From the NCBI GenBank assembly GCA_035236585.1, contig CP141136.1, positions 32,014,949 to 32,078,948 on the forward strand: DNA of 64,000 bases, written 5' to 3'. Of this stretch, positions 11,795 to 24,600 are shown in pieces. Source of the DNA: Warburgia ugandensis (Eukaryota > Streptophyta > Magnoliopsida > Canellales > Canellaceae). A program made the position numbers and the translations under genes. The notes below the pieces were generated by a model. The model was given only the letters and a program-made list of their open reading frames with translations. It was not told the origin of the DNA and made no database searches. Within the stretch, counting starts at the first letter, position 1; every line of letters starts with the position of its first letter.

Positions 11795-13267
11795 GGTGAG
11801 AAAAATAGAATAAAGGATCTATCACTTTTCCTTATATGCTATGGCCAAACTTTGGAGAAACAGAGGGAGAGAGATCACTTTTACCAACTCTCCTATTTAT
11901 CCACTCTTCTACATCCTTGGAGAAGAGGTAAGAGTCTCAGCCATTGATTCTCCTTCCAAATCTTCATCTCCCATCCTCTTTCATCACTTGCTTCCCTTGT
12001 CCTTCACTCACACACATCCATCCACCATTGCATGCCTTCATCTCTCCCTTGCATGCTTGGACTTGCATGCATAGCACTCATACCATCATACCCTTTGCAT
12101 GTATCCCACACTCCATCTCTTTTCATCTAAATGCCCACACCATCTTAGCCTTACATGAATCCTACTTTACCCATCTCTTCCACGCCTTGCACCACCTTGC
12201 ATTGCATGCATCTCCCTCTCATGTACACACACCTTCCACCTTCATCTTGCACGCATTAGCTTCCATTCACACTTCCATGCATTCCCCAAATCACTCTAAC
12301 TTACTCACCCTCCATCCTTCTCCTCTCAATCTTTCATATATCCTTGCCTTTCACCTCAACGCCTCTCCCACCATCTTACCCTATGCACTCTTTCTTGGCA
12401 CCCTTATTACTACATGCCTTCTCCATTCTCTCTAAGACTATGCACACCCCCTTCCCCTTCCTTATCATTACACACATAACCCCCTTATCTTTCCATTTTT
12501 CTTTTGTTTGGGATTTGGGAACAAAAAGTTGGAAGGGAATAAACCTTGTGCCACTTTCTATGGCGGCTAAGGATTCCTTCATTCTTGAAGTATGGTTGAG
12601 GAGAAATTAAATATATTCATAATTTTAGGTAAAGGCATCATGCCGAAGAGTAGGAAGACTTCAAGTTAAGTACCTGCTTCTTTCATCATCCTTAGGCTAG
12701 AATTTAATGAGTCCTAAACCAAGGTCTACTATCTCTATTTTATATTTTCTTTTTCAAATTCTTCCTTAATGTGGGTGCCTCTTTCCATGGCTAACCTTCC
12801 TTAGGTTGAACACTTGTATCTTCTCTTGTTTTCTCCTAAAAAGCTGCCCTCTTTCTTAGAGTCTCTAGCCAAGGAGAAGCACAAAAATTTATTTTACTTT
12901 TTTTCACTCCATCTCTTCTTCTTTTCTTCTTTTAAGGGTGGTGACTACTAGATTTGGATTTGATCTTTGTGTGAGTGGCTTCTTGGGTTACATATGAGAA
13001 AAGGATGGTGGTAGTTTAGTGTGTTATGGGTTGAAAAGAAGTGTAGAAGCCATTGTTGAGTGACACAATAAGAGAGTGGAAAAGTGGAATTCATGCCCCA
13101 AAAAAAGAAGTGGTTATGTAAAGATCCTAGTCCAACTAAGAATTCCTATGGTAGACACTTCAAGGAAGTTTTATTTGCTTTTTTTTTTCTCCCTTTTCTT
13201 TACTTTATGAGCTCATTTCCTTGTAAATTAATATTGAATGAAAGTAGCTTTAAATTTTTTATTTAAG

Positions 13268-13520
13268 TTTTCAATTTGGTGTAAAAATTACCCAATTAGT
13301 AGTTTGTAAATTCATGCATGTTTCTTTTTTAACATTATTTACTTTCCTAGTCTAATAAAACCAATCTCTCTTTGGCTAAGCTAAGTAATCTAAATAAAAT
13401 ACAATCAATATACAAAATTGTGAGATTCCTTGTGGGATCAGCCTCTCTCGCATGCAAATTGCTTCATTGATTCATGAGCTTGCGAGTAATTTTAAAGCTC
13501 CACACATTTGCTTAGTTTAA
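13268..13520 (+). mobile_element. Piece of an LTR family 2 element inside the 3' LTR of element A
   Basis: About 250 bp absent from the 5' LTR at the matching point (near 6430). It starts GTAAAAATTACCCAATTAGTAG, like the start of the LTR at 470-2503 on the minus strand, and ends with that LTR's terminal block (GTGAGATTCCT, GGGATCA, GAGCTTGCGAG). Start and end are joined with the middle missing, so it is a shrunken insertion. Confidence 0.6.
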
Positions 13521-13673
13521 TTTGCTTTCCTTGAAAGTTGGTTAGGCTAAAGTAAAGTAACATGGGTTTTAATTGAACTTGTTCGTCAAGGAGTCCTCGT
13601 AAGATCGACCTATATTTGCTGTGTCAACACTTTAATAGATTTGTGCACTTAAGGTAATTACTAAAGCAGATCA

Positions 13674-14615
13674 TGTTTTGTGTGCTGAAGATTTCCAAAG
13701 GAGTTTTAATTAAGATCCAAGTTTTCTTAACTTTACCATTAGTCATAGTCATAAGATTGCATATAGAATAGTTGCACTTTTTTTTTTTTTATCATTTTCC
13801 TTATTCCTAAAGATATTTTATACTCACTTCTCTTTTTATTTGTGTAGGAGTTTGGAGAAGGGCTTGGAGGAAGACTCATGATGGTAACACACACACACAC
13901 ACACACATATTTAATTTGAGTGAAAATTAGGTAGGTCGATCTTGTAATTTTTATAGATCACTATTCATTTAAAATTAAAAAAAAAGATTGTACTAATACA
14001 AGTCAAAGATGGACCATCCTAACCTAGAAGAGGAGGTGGCATATACATGGACCCACCCTTATAAGAGGAGACTAATTTCTAAACCCCATTGAGAGCTTTT
14101 CTAACTTTTTTTCATTTCTTAAATTAAGATTGCATTAGTAGTTTAATTTTGCATTGTGGATAGTAGTATAAAATCGTATAGTTGCACTCATTTATTTAAT
14201 TGATGTAGACTATTTAGAACTATTGCATTAGTAAGAAACTACTTAACAAGGATAGCCTATAAGCTTGGCTATAACGCAAGGACATAGGCAGTCAGGATTA
14301 TATTGACCAATTTGTGGAGGCCTTGACCCTTTGTTAAGTAGCATATAAGTAGCTACATTAGATTTACTACTTTATTTGCATAATAAGACACTTTTACATG
14401 CTTTAAGGTGTATATATATGTTATTTGAGAGGGGTGTGATTGTGTAAAAGACTAGTAAGGACACTTACCCTAAAAGATCAAGGATGGATTTCATCAGCAT
14501 TCATTAGCCCGCCTAGATTAAACATCACCTTACACACAACCTTAATAGACCCATTTTTTGATGTATCTATACTCCAATAGATTTGTGCACTTGCAATAAT
14601 TATTAAAGTACATCA
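13674..14615 (+). repeat. Second copy of element A leader and LTR end
   Basis: After the 3' LTR the sequence again follows the leader downstream of the 5' LTR: AGGAGTTTTAATTA (13696, cf. 6713), TTTATTTGTGTAG (13836, cf. 6849), GAGGTGGCAT (14033, cf. 7031), AGGACATAGGCA (14278, cf. 7259). It then returns to an LTR-end phrase near 14563-14610 (AATAGATTTGTGCACTT). This LTR-leader-LTR-end order suggests unequal recombination between copies or a second, nested relative. A short (AC)n run lies at 13887-13908. Confidence 0.6.
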
Positions 14616-15012
14616 TATATGTACATATTTGTATATTCTTTCTCTAATATTGTAGTTGATTTGTGGTGCATATGGCAAGTGTACTAAGATGTTTAGTAGT
14701 TAATTTTTTAGTTGGACTCTTTTTGGTCCATCCACTAATGTTCAATACAAAATCTCCTCCTCCTTGCCCTTGGGAAATTAGTTCACAATTTTTGTATCTT
14801 TTGGCTAGATCAAAATTTTCAAGTAAGAGTGTTTAATTTATGACACTATCTCAACAATAAATAATTCATTTGAGATAAGATTGAAAGGATGCATATCTTG
14901 TATTGCATGATTTCTAAAGAAGTTTACATCAACTATACTTGGGCTCCTTCTTAAGGATGTGCAAAGTAAACTTACTCAATTAAGTATGAAAGGGAATTTT
15001 TCATGGACTAGA
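14616..15012. other. No recognisable gene
   Basis: About 400 bp of AT-rich sequence between element A and the solo LTR. It ends with the CTAGA that was duplicated when the LTR element inserted. Confidence 0.5.
15008..15012. repeat. Left target-site duplication of the solo LTR (CTAGA)
   Basis: CTAGA immediately before the LTR-start TG. The identical copy lies at 19889-19893. Confidence 0.85.
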
Positions 15013-16259
15013 TGTAATAACCCCAATTTTTGTAATTGATTGAGAAAATCAATAAAGTTTGAGTTTCAGATATTTCAGGCTGAAATATTAGGGTTATTTA
15101 GAATATAATTTTTATAAAAGTATAATCAAATAATAATACATGTAAAATTAAAATTAAACTTAGCAAACCCTTCAAAATGACTGTAGGCATGACAAATTCT
15201 GAATTCGGATGAAAAATCCTTAAGTTTCTTCATTTCTTGGACAAAAGGGTAAAATAGTAATTTTACCCAAAAATCAAAATATTAGACATCAAAATTTAGA
15301 ATTTACTGAGAAATATGAATCCAACGCCACTATGTACACTCAAATCCGAGATCATGGGAATAAAACTGAAAATTTTATACATAAATAGCAAAACAATCTT
15401 TTTACACTGTGGAGCCCACATGGGGCCCACAAGGGACCCAAAAACAAATCTTATGAGGAGCCCACGTGAAGTCATAGGTCAACAAACTCCAATTGGTCTT
15501 GGGGAAGAAAAATGGAGCATGGAAGACTTTCATGCCATTTAATAATAAAAAATTAAATATTATAATCATGAAAGAAGACCAAAATGCCCATAAATACAAC
15601 CCAAAAAATGCTCATAAAATTTCCACGAAATTTTCTTCACTCTCCCTGAAAAATTAGACCTAGATCCCTCCTCAAAAACCCAAAATTTCCAAGAGATATC
15701 TCTCTTTTCAATTTCTTTTTCTTTTTAGATTGGAACAAGAGACCTAAAATCAATTAGGCACTCTGTTCTAGATCTAACATCATCAATGCCATCATCCAAA
15801 ACTTCCCACCATACCTTAGCTACAAAACCCCCAAAGCAATTTCAAGATCCAACAGTTCAAACAATGCGATTTTTGCAATCAAGGTGGATCTTGGGCCTAT
15901 CTTCATCAAAAGGGTATTTCTTTTAAATTGGACACATAAACAATGTTTATTATCCAATCAGGTAGGTAAGAATGCTTTCTATACATGTTTACTTATGTTT
16001 AATGAAAATTTTATTTTACTCTAATTTATTTTGATGATAAAAAAAAGTAAAAAAAAAGAAGTAATAACAGCACCTTCAATTCAGGCCTATAGAGGGCTTC
16101 GATGGAAAATCGGACCTTACCAATTGATCCATAAATGTCCAAAACCCCTAGGGTACAATTTTCACTAAATTTCATGAAGGTTTGGTTCCTCAATTGAGAG
16201 AGGATTGATTGGATGGTCCAGAATGAACTGTCCAATCTCCTGATCTAACAGCGCCCAAG

Positions 16260-16480
16260 ACACACGCATGATGCAACATTGAAAACGGGGCAAGCAAAAA
16301 CATTTTGCGCTCGCTGCGTGTGGGACGTCGTCCCAAGTGGGATGACTGCGCATCCGTCAAACTGAAGAGTGGACGCGCCCGACGAGCATCCCGTTTAAGG
16401 GCGCACGGACAACGAGCGTCCCGCTCGTCCCGTCCGCGTCGATGGAAGTCCCAGACAGGGACTTCCATCCCGCCTCTGTT
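16260..16480 (+). promoter_or_regulatory. CpG-rich patch inside the solo LTR
   Basis: About 220 bp that is much richer in G, C and CpG than anything around it. It contains the inverted repeat GGGACGTCGTCCC near 16321, two GAGCRTCCCG motifs (near 16385 and 16415) and repeated CGTCCCG. It may be part of the LTR promoter or the start of the element's RNA, but this is inferred from composition only. Reading frames crossing it (16190-16468 reverse, 16305-16514 forward) are by-products of GC content, not genes. Confidence 0.4.
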
Positions 16481-17799
16481 ACGAATGTGCCTGATCAGTT
16501 TTCCACCAAAATGATCTAGGCCGTCCTTTCCTTTGGGTCCAGATCAAATCTAGGCCCTAGGAAGGACTGTGAACTTCCAGATCTCATTTCGGAGTCATTT
16601 GAACTCCAAATTAAGATTGGAAAGAACCTATGGAAATCTTGAAACCTATATTTTCTAATGAAATGATAAAATGGACATAATATTTAGTAAAACTTTCCGT
16701 ATCAAAGAAACAAGTTTCCAATTACCTAGATCTTCAAGATTTGAGATGATCAGATCTTGAAAATATGTTTTACTAATGATATACTATTGAAATAAAGTGA
16801 TATCTATGGTTTATTTGGACATATCTAAGATATATTAAGTGATCTACCCATTATGGTAGAAAAACCCTTAAAATATAAAGGGACCCACTTGATCAATGAG
16901 ATCAAGTGTGATCAAATCCTTGGGATGGATAAAATGAATGTTGATATGATGAAATCCAAGAAATCATGGATGGATTATGACAAAAATGGATCAATATGAT
17001 CTTTGGACCTTAATAAAGAAAATCCCCTAAATATAACTAATACCCTTAATCAAAGGAAAAGATCTAAGATCTAATGGTTGAATCATAAGTAAAGGTTTCT
17101 AAAAATGTTAGTGTAATTAGTTTCATTTTATATAATAGCATTCTAAATATGATTATGTTATAAAGCATGCTAGTATAACATTTAGACTTTAGCATGATAT
17201 ATGATTTCATTGTTATCATAAGGTGCTAGATTTAATTATCTTAGGGGCACTTTAGTATGATTTCATGCCATTCTAACTTAGGACCATGCTATAATTTCAT
17301 ATAAGTTTATACTATAGTATGAGATTATACCTTAAGTCCATGTTAGCTTAAATTGAGTTATTAAGGTATATTAGTTGGAAATCATGTTAGAGTAATTTTA
17401 AGTACCTTGCCTCATTATCATTAAGTGTTAAATTATGTAGTTTTATGCTTTGAATTTATAATTCATTTATGGTTAAATGTTATTAGTAGATCTACTTGTT
17501 ATAAGATAAAGAGCATAAAACATCAAAAATGTAATCTAATGAGAAAGTAAAGTTTCATGACACAAATAAGAATGGAGTACTTTGGACTTAATTAGTAAGG
17601 GCTATAGTTAGTAGGACAATATAAGGATTATCAAATCCTTAGCCCAAACTAGGAGAAGAATAATAAACCCCATGAATGACATTATAAATATTCATGGACT
17701 TAATTAAAATCCATTAGAAAGAGTACTTAGGGTAAACATGCTTATAGGAACCTTATGAAAGGTTGAGCTATGGTCATTCTAGTGAATGATGAACATAGT

Positions 17800-17900
17800 G
17801 GTTAAGGGGGTTATCTAATAAGGCCTCGCTCTTCCCCTACCTTCCGTTGATGTGTGTGAGGTCTAAACGCCTCTTTACATGAGAATTGAAGTAACCACTT
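17800..17900 (+). repeat. Conserved noncoding module (copy 1)
   Basis: The segment with GCCTCGCTCT, CCCCTACCTTCCGTTGATG and GAGGTCTAAACGCCTC recurs in reverse complement at 32080-32183, in the leader of a different LTR element. GAGGTCTAAACGCCTC can form a small hairpin (GAGG/CCTC). I do not know its function. Confidence 0.6.
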
Positions 17901-18003
17901 TGTGTTCACCCATTCAGCTAGTAAGCCTTAGCCAATTGGAAATAAGAGGAGCAATCTAGATTGAGGCTTGAATAAGTTACCTTCAACCAACACATTAACT
18001 GGT

Positions 18004-18005
<2 letters not shown>

Positions 18006-18034
<29 letters not shown>
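18006..18034. repeat. (AAT)n microsatellite
   Basis: About nine uninterrupted AAT units within the solo LTR. Confidence 0.9.
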
Positions 18035-19888
18035 GAGCATAAAAGGTTAGTAAATTACCTAACCCTAATAAAAAAATTAAGTAAGATAAGGATGATCAAA
18101 CAAGATCCATTAGATCTTGGATGATCAAGAACAATAAGAATAAGAATATTATATTGTACTTAGTATGCATGTTTATTAGTATGCTTGTTATAATTCATTA
18201 GATTAGATAATCCAAACCCTTGATCAAAGATGATTCAAGGAAGAAAACCAAGATCATTCTCCTTAAAATGATCCAATAACTGAACTTAGATCAAAGAAGA
18301 ACTAGATGATAGAAGATCTAAGACCCTGATCTTTATCAACATGTGTAGATTGTAAATCAATGATCTATGAAAGATCAAGATCAAGGAGATGGACACACAA
18401 AGACTTAGAGATAGAAAAATACTTAGATATGAATGATCTAAAGATCATTTGAAACATTAGATCTAGTGATCAATAGGATTGTTCAAAATTTATATATTGA
18501 CAATATGTGTGGATGTACATATTACATATATCAGTCAAGATCATGGAAGATTGGGGAAAAGAGATCAATCCTTAAAAGTAGGAGGATTTGATGAATGCAT
18601 TTATATGAGATATACATGATTGTACTCATGATCTTATGTTGACAAGAGTAGTGTTAATACTTGTATTAAATCTCTTGAAAACCTTATGATCTAACCAAAC
18701 ACATATAAGATGGTTAAGGACTAAACTATAAGTGAATAGGGAACTAGAAGATATTTCAGCCCTAAGTAAACAGACATATGGTCTGATATATATGAAATCT
18801 ATTTTACATACAAGTTTGGAGGCTTGTGAGTTTGTTTTAATAGGCATAAGCCTAGGGGGATGCTATTGCTAGGGGAGTTATGAGGGTTTGGCCACCCGCT
18901 CCTTAAAATTTGATGATATAATGATACCTTGCCCAAAGAGAGGCTAAAAGTTAGGTGGTGGCAATTATGGGAAGGCCACCATTGTGAAAGTCTTGACCCC
19001 CCATACAGGCAGTGACATAATATTTTTCACCATGGTATCAGTGGTGAATAGGGCAGTTATCCGAGCGTGCTAGTATGGATTAGACTGCAGCATGTCAACC
19101 TTTTTTATTATTTTGCACTATGGTGCATATGAGAATAGGCATAGTGAAATGCCTTATGTTGTAGCATAATGAAATGCTAGGTAATTGTATATTACCAATA
19201 TTTTCCAAGAAGGGAAATTCCCAGTATAAGATTAGCTATAATACTAAATTCTCAAAATGAAGAGAATTGATCAGCTTAATTGAGAATGATATTTGACTAC
19301 TTTCACAAATTTAACTGGTTTACCCATGAAGGGTATGTATGTATATAAATATACATAACTTACAAAGTAAAGAGTATGTTTAAGGATAATGAGATTATGA
19401 AGTATTGGAATTACCTTGTCAATTATTATGCTTCTTGAATCCCCTACCAAGCATTGCTTGCTGAGATATTTACAATATCTCAGATACAGGGAAGGAAAGT
19501 TAGGAGCTCAAGATGATAGAAGACTTGAAGAGAATAATCTTCAAGGTATACCCTTGAAGAAATGTATTTTTCTTTGTTGAGAGTTTTATTGTATGGTGAG
19601 CTTAAATTTTGGATTATGTAATTTGGACAAGTATTGTAATAGATTTTGTTATACTGTGAACTACTGGATGGATCCTGGAATTTAATAAAAGTATATTCCT
19701 TCAATGGAATTTTATTTTGTACACAAATTGTACTTATGTTATGTATGAAGTGGTGACTTGGGTTTTCAAAACAAGTTCTAAAAAAAAGAATTTCTACTAC
19801 TTTGTTTTGCAAAAAAAATTTACACTCTCAAGGGCCCTGCCTTTCAAAATACATTACAAAATGTGTTGCAAAAACCCGGGTCGTCACA

Positions 19889-19893
19889 CTAGA
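19889..19893. repeat. Right target-site duplication of the solo LTR (CTAGA)
   Basis: CTAGA immediately after the LTR-end CA, identical to 15008-15012. Five bases is the usual duplication length for LTR elements. Confidence 0.85.
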
Positions 19894-21677
19894 TTTGTCA
19901 TACATGGATCATGAAGAACTATGTCTAGGGTAGGGAAGTCATATGCATATGCCTATACTCTCAATATGGAAATTATGAATTGGTAGATGACCCACTCTTT
20001 TTCAATGATCTAATCTAATAGCATATGTTGTGGATGATTCATGTGGTATTTCTTCATTATTGCATAGAAGTAGCTTTTTTAGGGTATATTTTGTGTGAAA
20101 GATATAAATCAAGGGCCTATAATTATAAATTGAGTCTAAAGTCTAGTTAATGCCTTATCAACATCTGATTGGACAGTGGTCATAGTCAAGAATGGAATTA
20201 GGCTCCTATGATCATATGATGTGTTTGGATTTTCATTCATGCATCAATGATTTTTCTTTCTTTGGTGAATATGAAACTCATATTAGAAGCCAAACCTTAT
20301 TACATAGTTTATCTACAATATGTAGAAAGAACATGGATTATTGTTACATAACAGTAGTATCCATAATATTACAAACTATATCGTTTAAAATTACATGTTA
20401 ATAATACATACATCAATCTATATTATCATATTACAAGCTATATCATCTTAAATTACACTAGTAATAATATGTGAAACAATGAACCTAGAGTATGAATGAA
20501 TCCAATATGTAGAAAGACACATGAACCATTGTTACTTGTACCATCTAAAATTACATAGTAACATTAAGTGGGGCAAAGAATCCTATACATGAGTGAAGAG
20601 CAATTCCCTATTGTGACACACTATCTTGATAACTCATCAATGAAAATCCAAAGGGAAGTAGAAGGGAATGAGTTGAACATGTTAATTATTATAATATGCA
20701 TTGAGCTAGCAAATTAAAAATGTTAATAGGTCCTATTCGACCCAGCATAGATCTGGGTCTAAATAGATTGGACTAATTATATATTTTTAAAAGATCATTA
20801 TAACATGTTGATGTTCCTTTAATGTTTAAACCCTTGCAAATGTACCTGTGCAATTGTACTAGGATAAGTATAAAGGATTGTGGAAACTCAAGATCGAATG
20901 AATTTATCGACCAACTTTAGAGAAAATTTTGTTTTCAAATTAAAGCTAAAACTAAAACAAAGGTAAATTAAATGAAAACTAAGATAACAGAGAATAACTT
21001 GGAAACTGTACTTAGAAGTTCTTAGCTACAATCTAGGACATTTCTAAATGAGTAACTAATCATATGGCATGGACTATTGTGACTTATCATCTATAAACTA
21101 TAGTCATTATTTGTTTAATCTTAGCATAATCCATCTAACAGATCATTTACACACATATAAAAATTATTTCATGATCATCTATTATAAACTATAGGTTTTA
21201 GAATTGAAATAAGTATGAACACCATGCCATATGATTAGTGAGAAACAAACTTCCCTAATAAGAAAAGGAAATTTTCCAAACTAGAAAATTTCTAAAATTA
21301 GAAAGTGGGGGATGTTTTTGTTCTGTAAAGTTTATTTCATAACTAGATATCCACCATCCAATTGATCAGCCTTTCAATACACGTGAACCTCTTCATCTGC
21401 AGAATTATCTCAATCAAATGGATAAGATTAATTCTACAATAAAATAAATTAATTAACCATTTTAAATCCAAAACTCAAGCATCTCATAGTTATACTAATT
21501 AATTCTAATCTCTAATAAAGGAAACTACTCAAATTCCTAGTACACACTAGAAAATGAAGCAAAGGACATAAATTGATGTGTAACTTATAGTCATCACATG
21601 TGCTTGTTTTTACTTATTGAAGCCTACATGCTATACATGGGCCCATCATGTGCATTGAGTAAAAACCATAAAATTAT
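19894..21677. other. No recognisable gene
   Basis: About 1.8 kb of AT-rich sequence between two family 1 LTRs. It contains a small inverted repeat (21056-21238) and a phrase, AAATAGATTGGACTAA near 20762, that recurs near 26816. Nothing coding is recognised; frames at 19717-19914 and 20192-20401 have no familiar motif. Confidence 0.5.
21056..21238. repeat. Short inverted repeat (foldback)
   Basis: CTAATCATATGGCATGG at 21056-21072 is the exact reverse complement of CCATGCCATATGATTAG at 21222-21238. The spacer holds two near-copies of ATCATCTAT(TA)TAAACTATAG. It could be a MITE-like relic or a hairpin-forming part of an LTR element. No target duplication was established. Confidence 0.55.
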
Positions 21678-21682
21678 ATCCT

Positions 21683-24600
21683 GTGATGACCTAAGTTTTT
21701 GGAAATAGCTTTTCATAAATTCTTTTGGAAAGCTTAGGGCCTTTGAATTTTTTTCAAATTCATTTTAAAAACAATAGATACAATATTTAGATTCAAAAAC
21801 TACTTCTTTAAGCCCAACTTCACCCAAATCAAAACTCTAGATAATATTAAATTAACATTTCAACCATTGATACAATTAGGATCTACCAGTCATAACCCGA
21901 CATACTAAGTCAAATCACAAACCATTTAATTAAGAGTTTAATAGTTTAATAAAAGTCTTGGAAATAGCTTCCAAATGACAATAAAACTAAATTTAAGATT
22001 TTTAATACTTTCATATTCTCAAATTTTTTGTGTGCCAAGTCCAAAGTTACTCTTTCTATCCTTCACTTGTGGGATGGTTTGGTGAGTAATCTAAATTATC
22101 CAATAGAAAATCTAAAACTAACCAAAACTATGAAAATACATGCCTCGTAGTTTTCAAAACAAATGCAATTTAATTGCTCTTCGAGTCATGCCACCATTAA
22201 ATCATAGTACATCAAAATCGTACCCGAGTAATACAATCAAAATTAAAGGTGTATCTATTATCAGAAACAAATTGGAATCATATATATGATTAATCAACTT
22301 GTCAATCAATCAACTCATCAAATCCAATGATTAATTGCTCAGTGGCAGTTACGATCCTGCCATAAGGACTAGTCAATATTTTTAAGAATGACAGACATGT
22401 TTGCCTATGTCCACATATCAAAAGGTCAATAATGCATGCAATGAAACACAAAGTCCCAACTGCGCTTTTTCAGTGGGTACCACACTGACTACACCAGCTC
22501 TCATATGGATGTTGAATCAATCCAATACAAGAGTAGTCTTCCCATGATACAATACTCTTATCCAAATGGGCCTGTCTTAGGTGGGTACCTATTCAGAAGC
22601 CAATGGCCAACTAGACTTCCTAGCATAGCAACTAGTGGGGATACTTATAAATCCCCGTGCCAGGACCAACTCATAAGAGTTGTCTGATTTTCAAAAATCC
22701 TATTGCACCATAGTACAAAATACATAGATAAAAACACTTACAATATCAAAGTGGTCAAAATCATATACATTTTTAAGTGTTCAAGATATGAGATTTAAAT
22801 CAAAATTCGATAATGTGGTTTATAGATCGATTTCAAAGAGTAGAAATAATTAGAATCTCTTGGTATTACAATAAAGTCATAATCAATGTGTAAATCAATG
22901 TGTATTGCATACCCAAGAGAATAGCATTATAAATTGCATTCATTTTAAGTTGTACTCTTTGAAGGTCAAAACATACATAGCAAGAAAATAGTATAGTTCA
23001 TGTCTTCATGAAATAAGTATGTCTAGATCGATATGTTAAAGTTACATCATCTCTTATAAATGAATCAAAGTTTGCTACACTGATTATCCATAGAACAAAT
23101 ATCAAATCAAACTACTTTTCACAATCCAAAACTTGGTGTTTACCACCCATGTTGTATGCACCTAATTTGTGCACTGAATGCACTGTTAAATGTACTAAAT
23201 GTCATAATCATAAAGCTATGATTCACGTTTCGGCTAAAGCATAGAAATTGTGTGACTAAACAAATGAAATAACTGGTAAATCAGATAGTACATAGAGTGC
23301 CATATAATTCAACTATATAACATAAATTGATTAAAAAATTTCACCAATTCTTTAATAGACACACTGATGTGAGCTATAACAGTTGAACTAACTGTTAAAA
23401 CATGTTGCAAACATGCTAATGTGTGTTTTAAACATCAATTATATCATGTAAGATACTGAAATGTAAGTAAGCATGCATAACTTCATACAGTGCAGTATGA
23501 GTCAAACTGAAATAATAAAACAGTACAGAGTACCCGAAGGACTGATTGGTGCACTCCAGACTAGTACAGTCATCTGGTGCTCAAGTGTTGATCATATGGT
23601 CTGGTAGTTTAACTATCAAATTAGCCATTTGAAGTATGATATGTTGGACAAGTGGTCTAGTTTACGAATCATTCAAACAGTCCACTAGTTGAACTGAAAA
23701 ACTAAATGGTCCTGCTGAAAATTTTTGTCAGCAGTCCATCGGTTTGATTCAGTTTTCACAAGCTAATTTGATGGGTGAGATGTTTGTTAGTTAGAATCTG
23801 AATTATCAGAGGTTTTATGTATGCAAAAACTTCATCAAATCACTCAGCACACCAACTGCTCGACTGGTCACAAAGTGTACCATTCATTCTGTTGGTCTCC
23901 GAGTCTACTAACTGTTGTGAAGTTTATAGAGTGTAACAAACACTACAGTGTTTATCTGATGCACACACTGATCAGTTTACTTGATGAGTTAATTAAACTA
24001 ATAGCTTACTGGTATAGCACTTATTTACCCATTCATTGAAGTGTTAAACATTAGATATCAACGTAGTGAATTGGTTGTCATATGTTTCACAGTCAACAGG
24101 TGAGTTGCTTAACAATTTGTAACAAGTTACTTTACTTAATCACTTAATGTTTAAGCATACGAGGATTCCATATGAGTATCAGGTGTACCAATTATTCAAA
24201 AATCATCTAGTTCACTAATCTTTCATCTGACTGTGTGCTGTAAGCTCTAGCAGACCAGCTGACAGTTTGCCGTAGAAACCATGAATTAGTTCCGTTATAA
24301 CCCTGATTTGTTATATTTTCTTGCTTGATTATTGAGTCTACATCATGTTCAAAGAGTCACTAGGCATTCTGGGTGCTTGGAATCCATCTTGTACACTAAC
24401 TTTTCTGTTGGACTATCTGCGGAATTTTGCGTTAGACAATCCAGCAATAAGATAGTCCAAAACATGATTTAATAACAACCAATTTTCAAGAGATTTGAAG
24501 CAAAAGTTTTGAATTGATATAAGCCTTACTTACTACTGAAACTTGGGTCAAAATTTCATTAGATAAATCCTACTTTTTCCAACAAAACAGTAAGCAACAA

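Larger units (their letters stand above)
15013..19888 (+). mobile_element. Solo LTR, 4.9 kb, LTR family 1
   Basis: The unit starts TGTAATAACCCC and ends CGGGTCGTCACA, giving TG...CA termini of the Ty3/gypsy (Del/Tekay-like) kind. It is flanked by the same five bases, CTAGA, on both sides (15008-15012 and 19889-19893). A single LTR with matching target duplications is what remains after recombination between the two LTRs of a full element removed the interior. The perfect duplication and intact ends suggest it is younger than element A. It contains a GC-rich patch at 16260-16480 and an (AAT)n run at 18006-18034. No gene is seen inside. Confidence 0.85.

Noticed and set aside
11944-12435. 163-codon forward frame rich in His, Ser, Leu and Pro
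   Set aside because: It lies in the pyrimidine-rich part of an LTR and its counterpart in the other LTR (5304-5510) does not keep the same protein, so it is not under coding constraint.
16190-16514. Arg-rich frames on both strands as a possible GC-rich gene exon
   Set aside because: The frames overlap in opposite strands, lie inside a complete solo LTR and show no domain.
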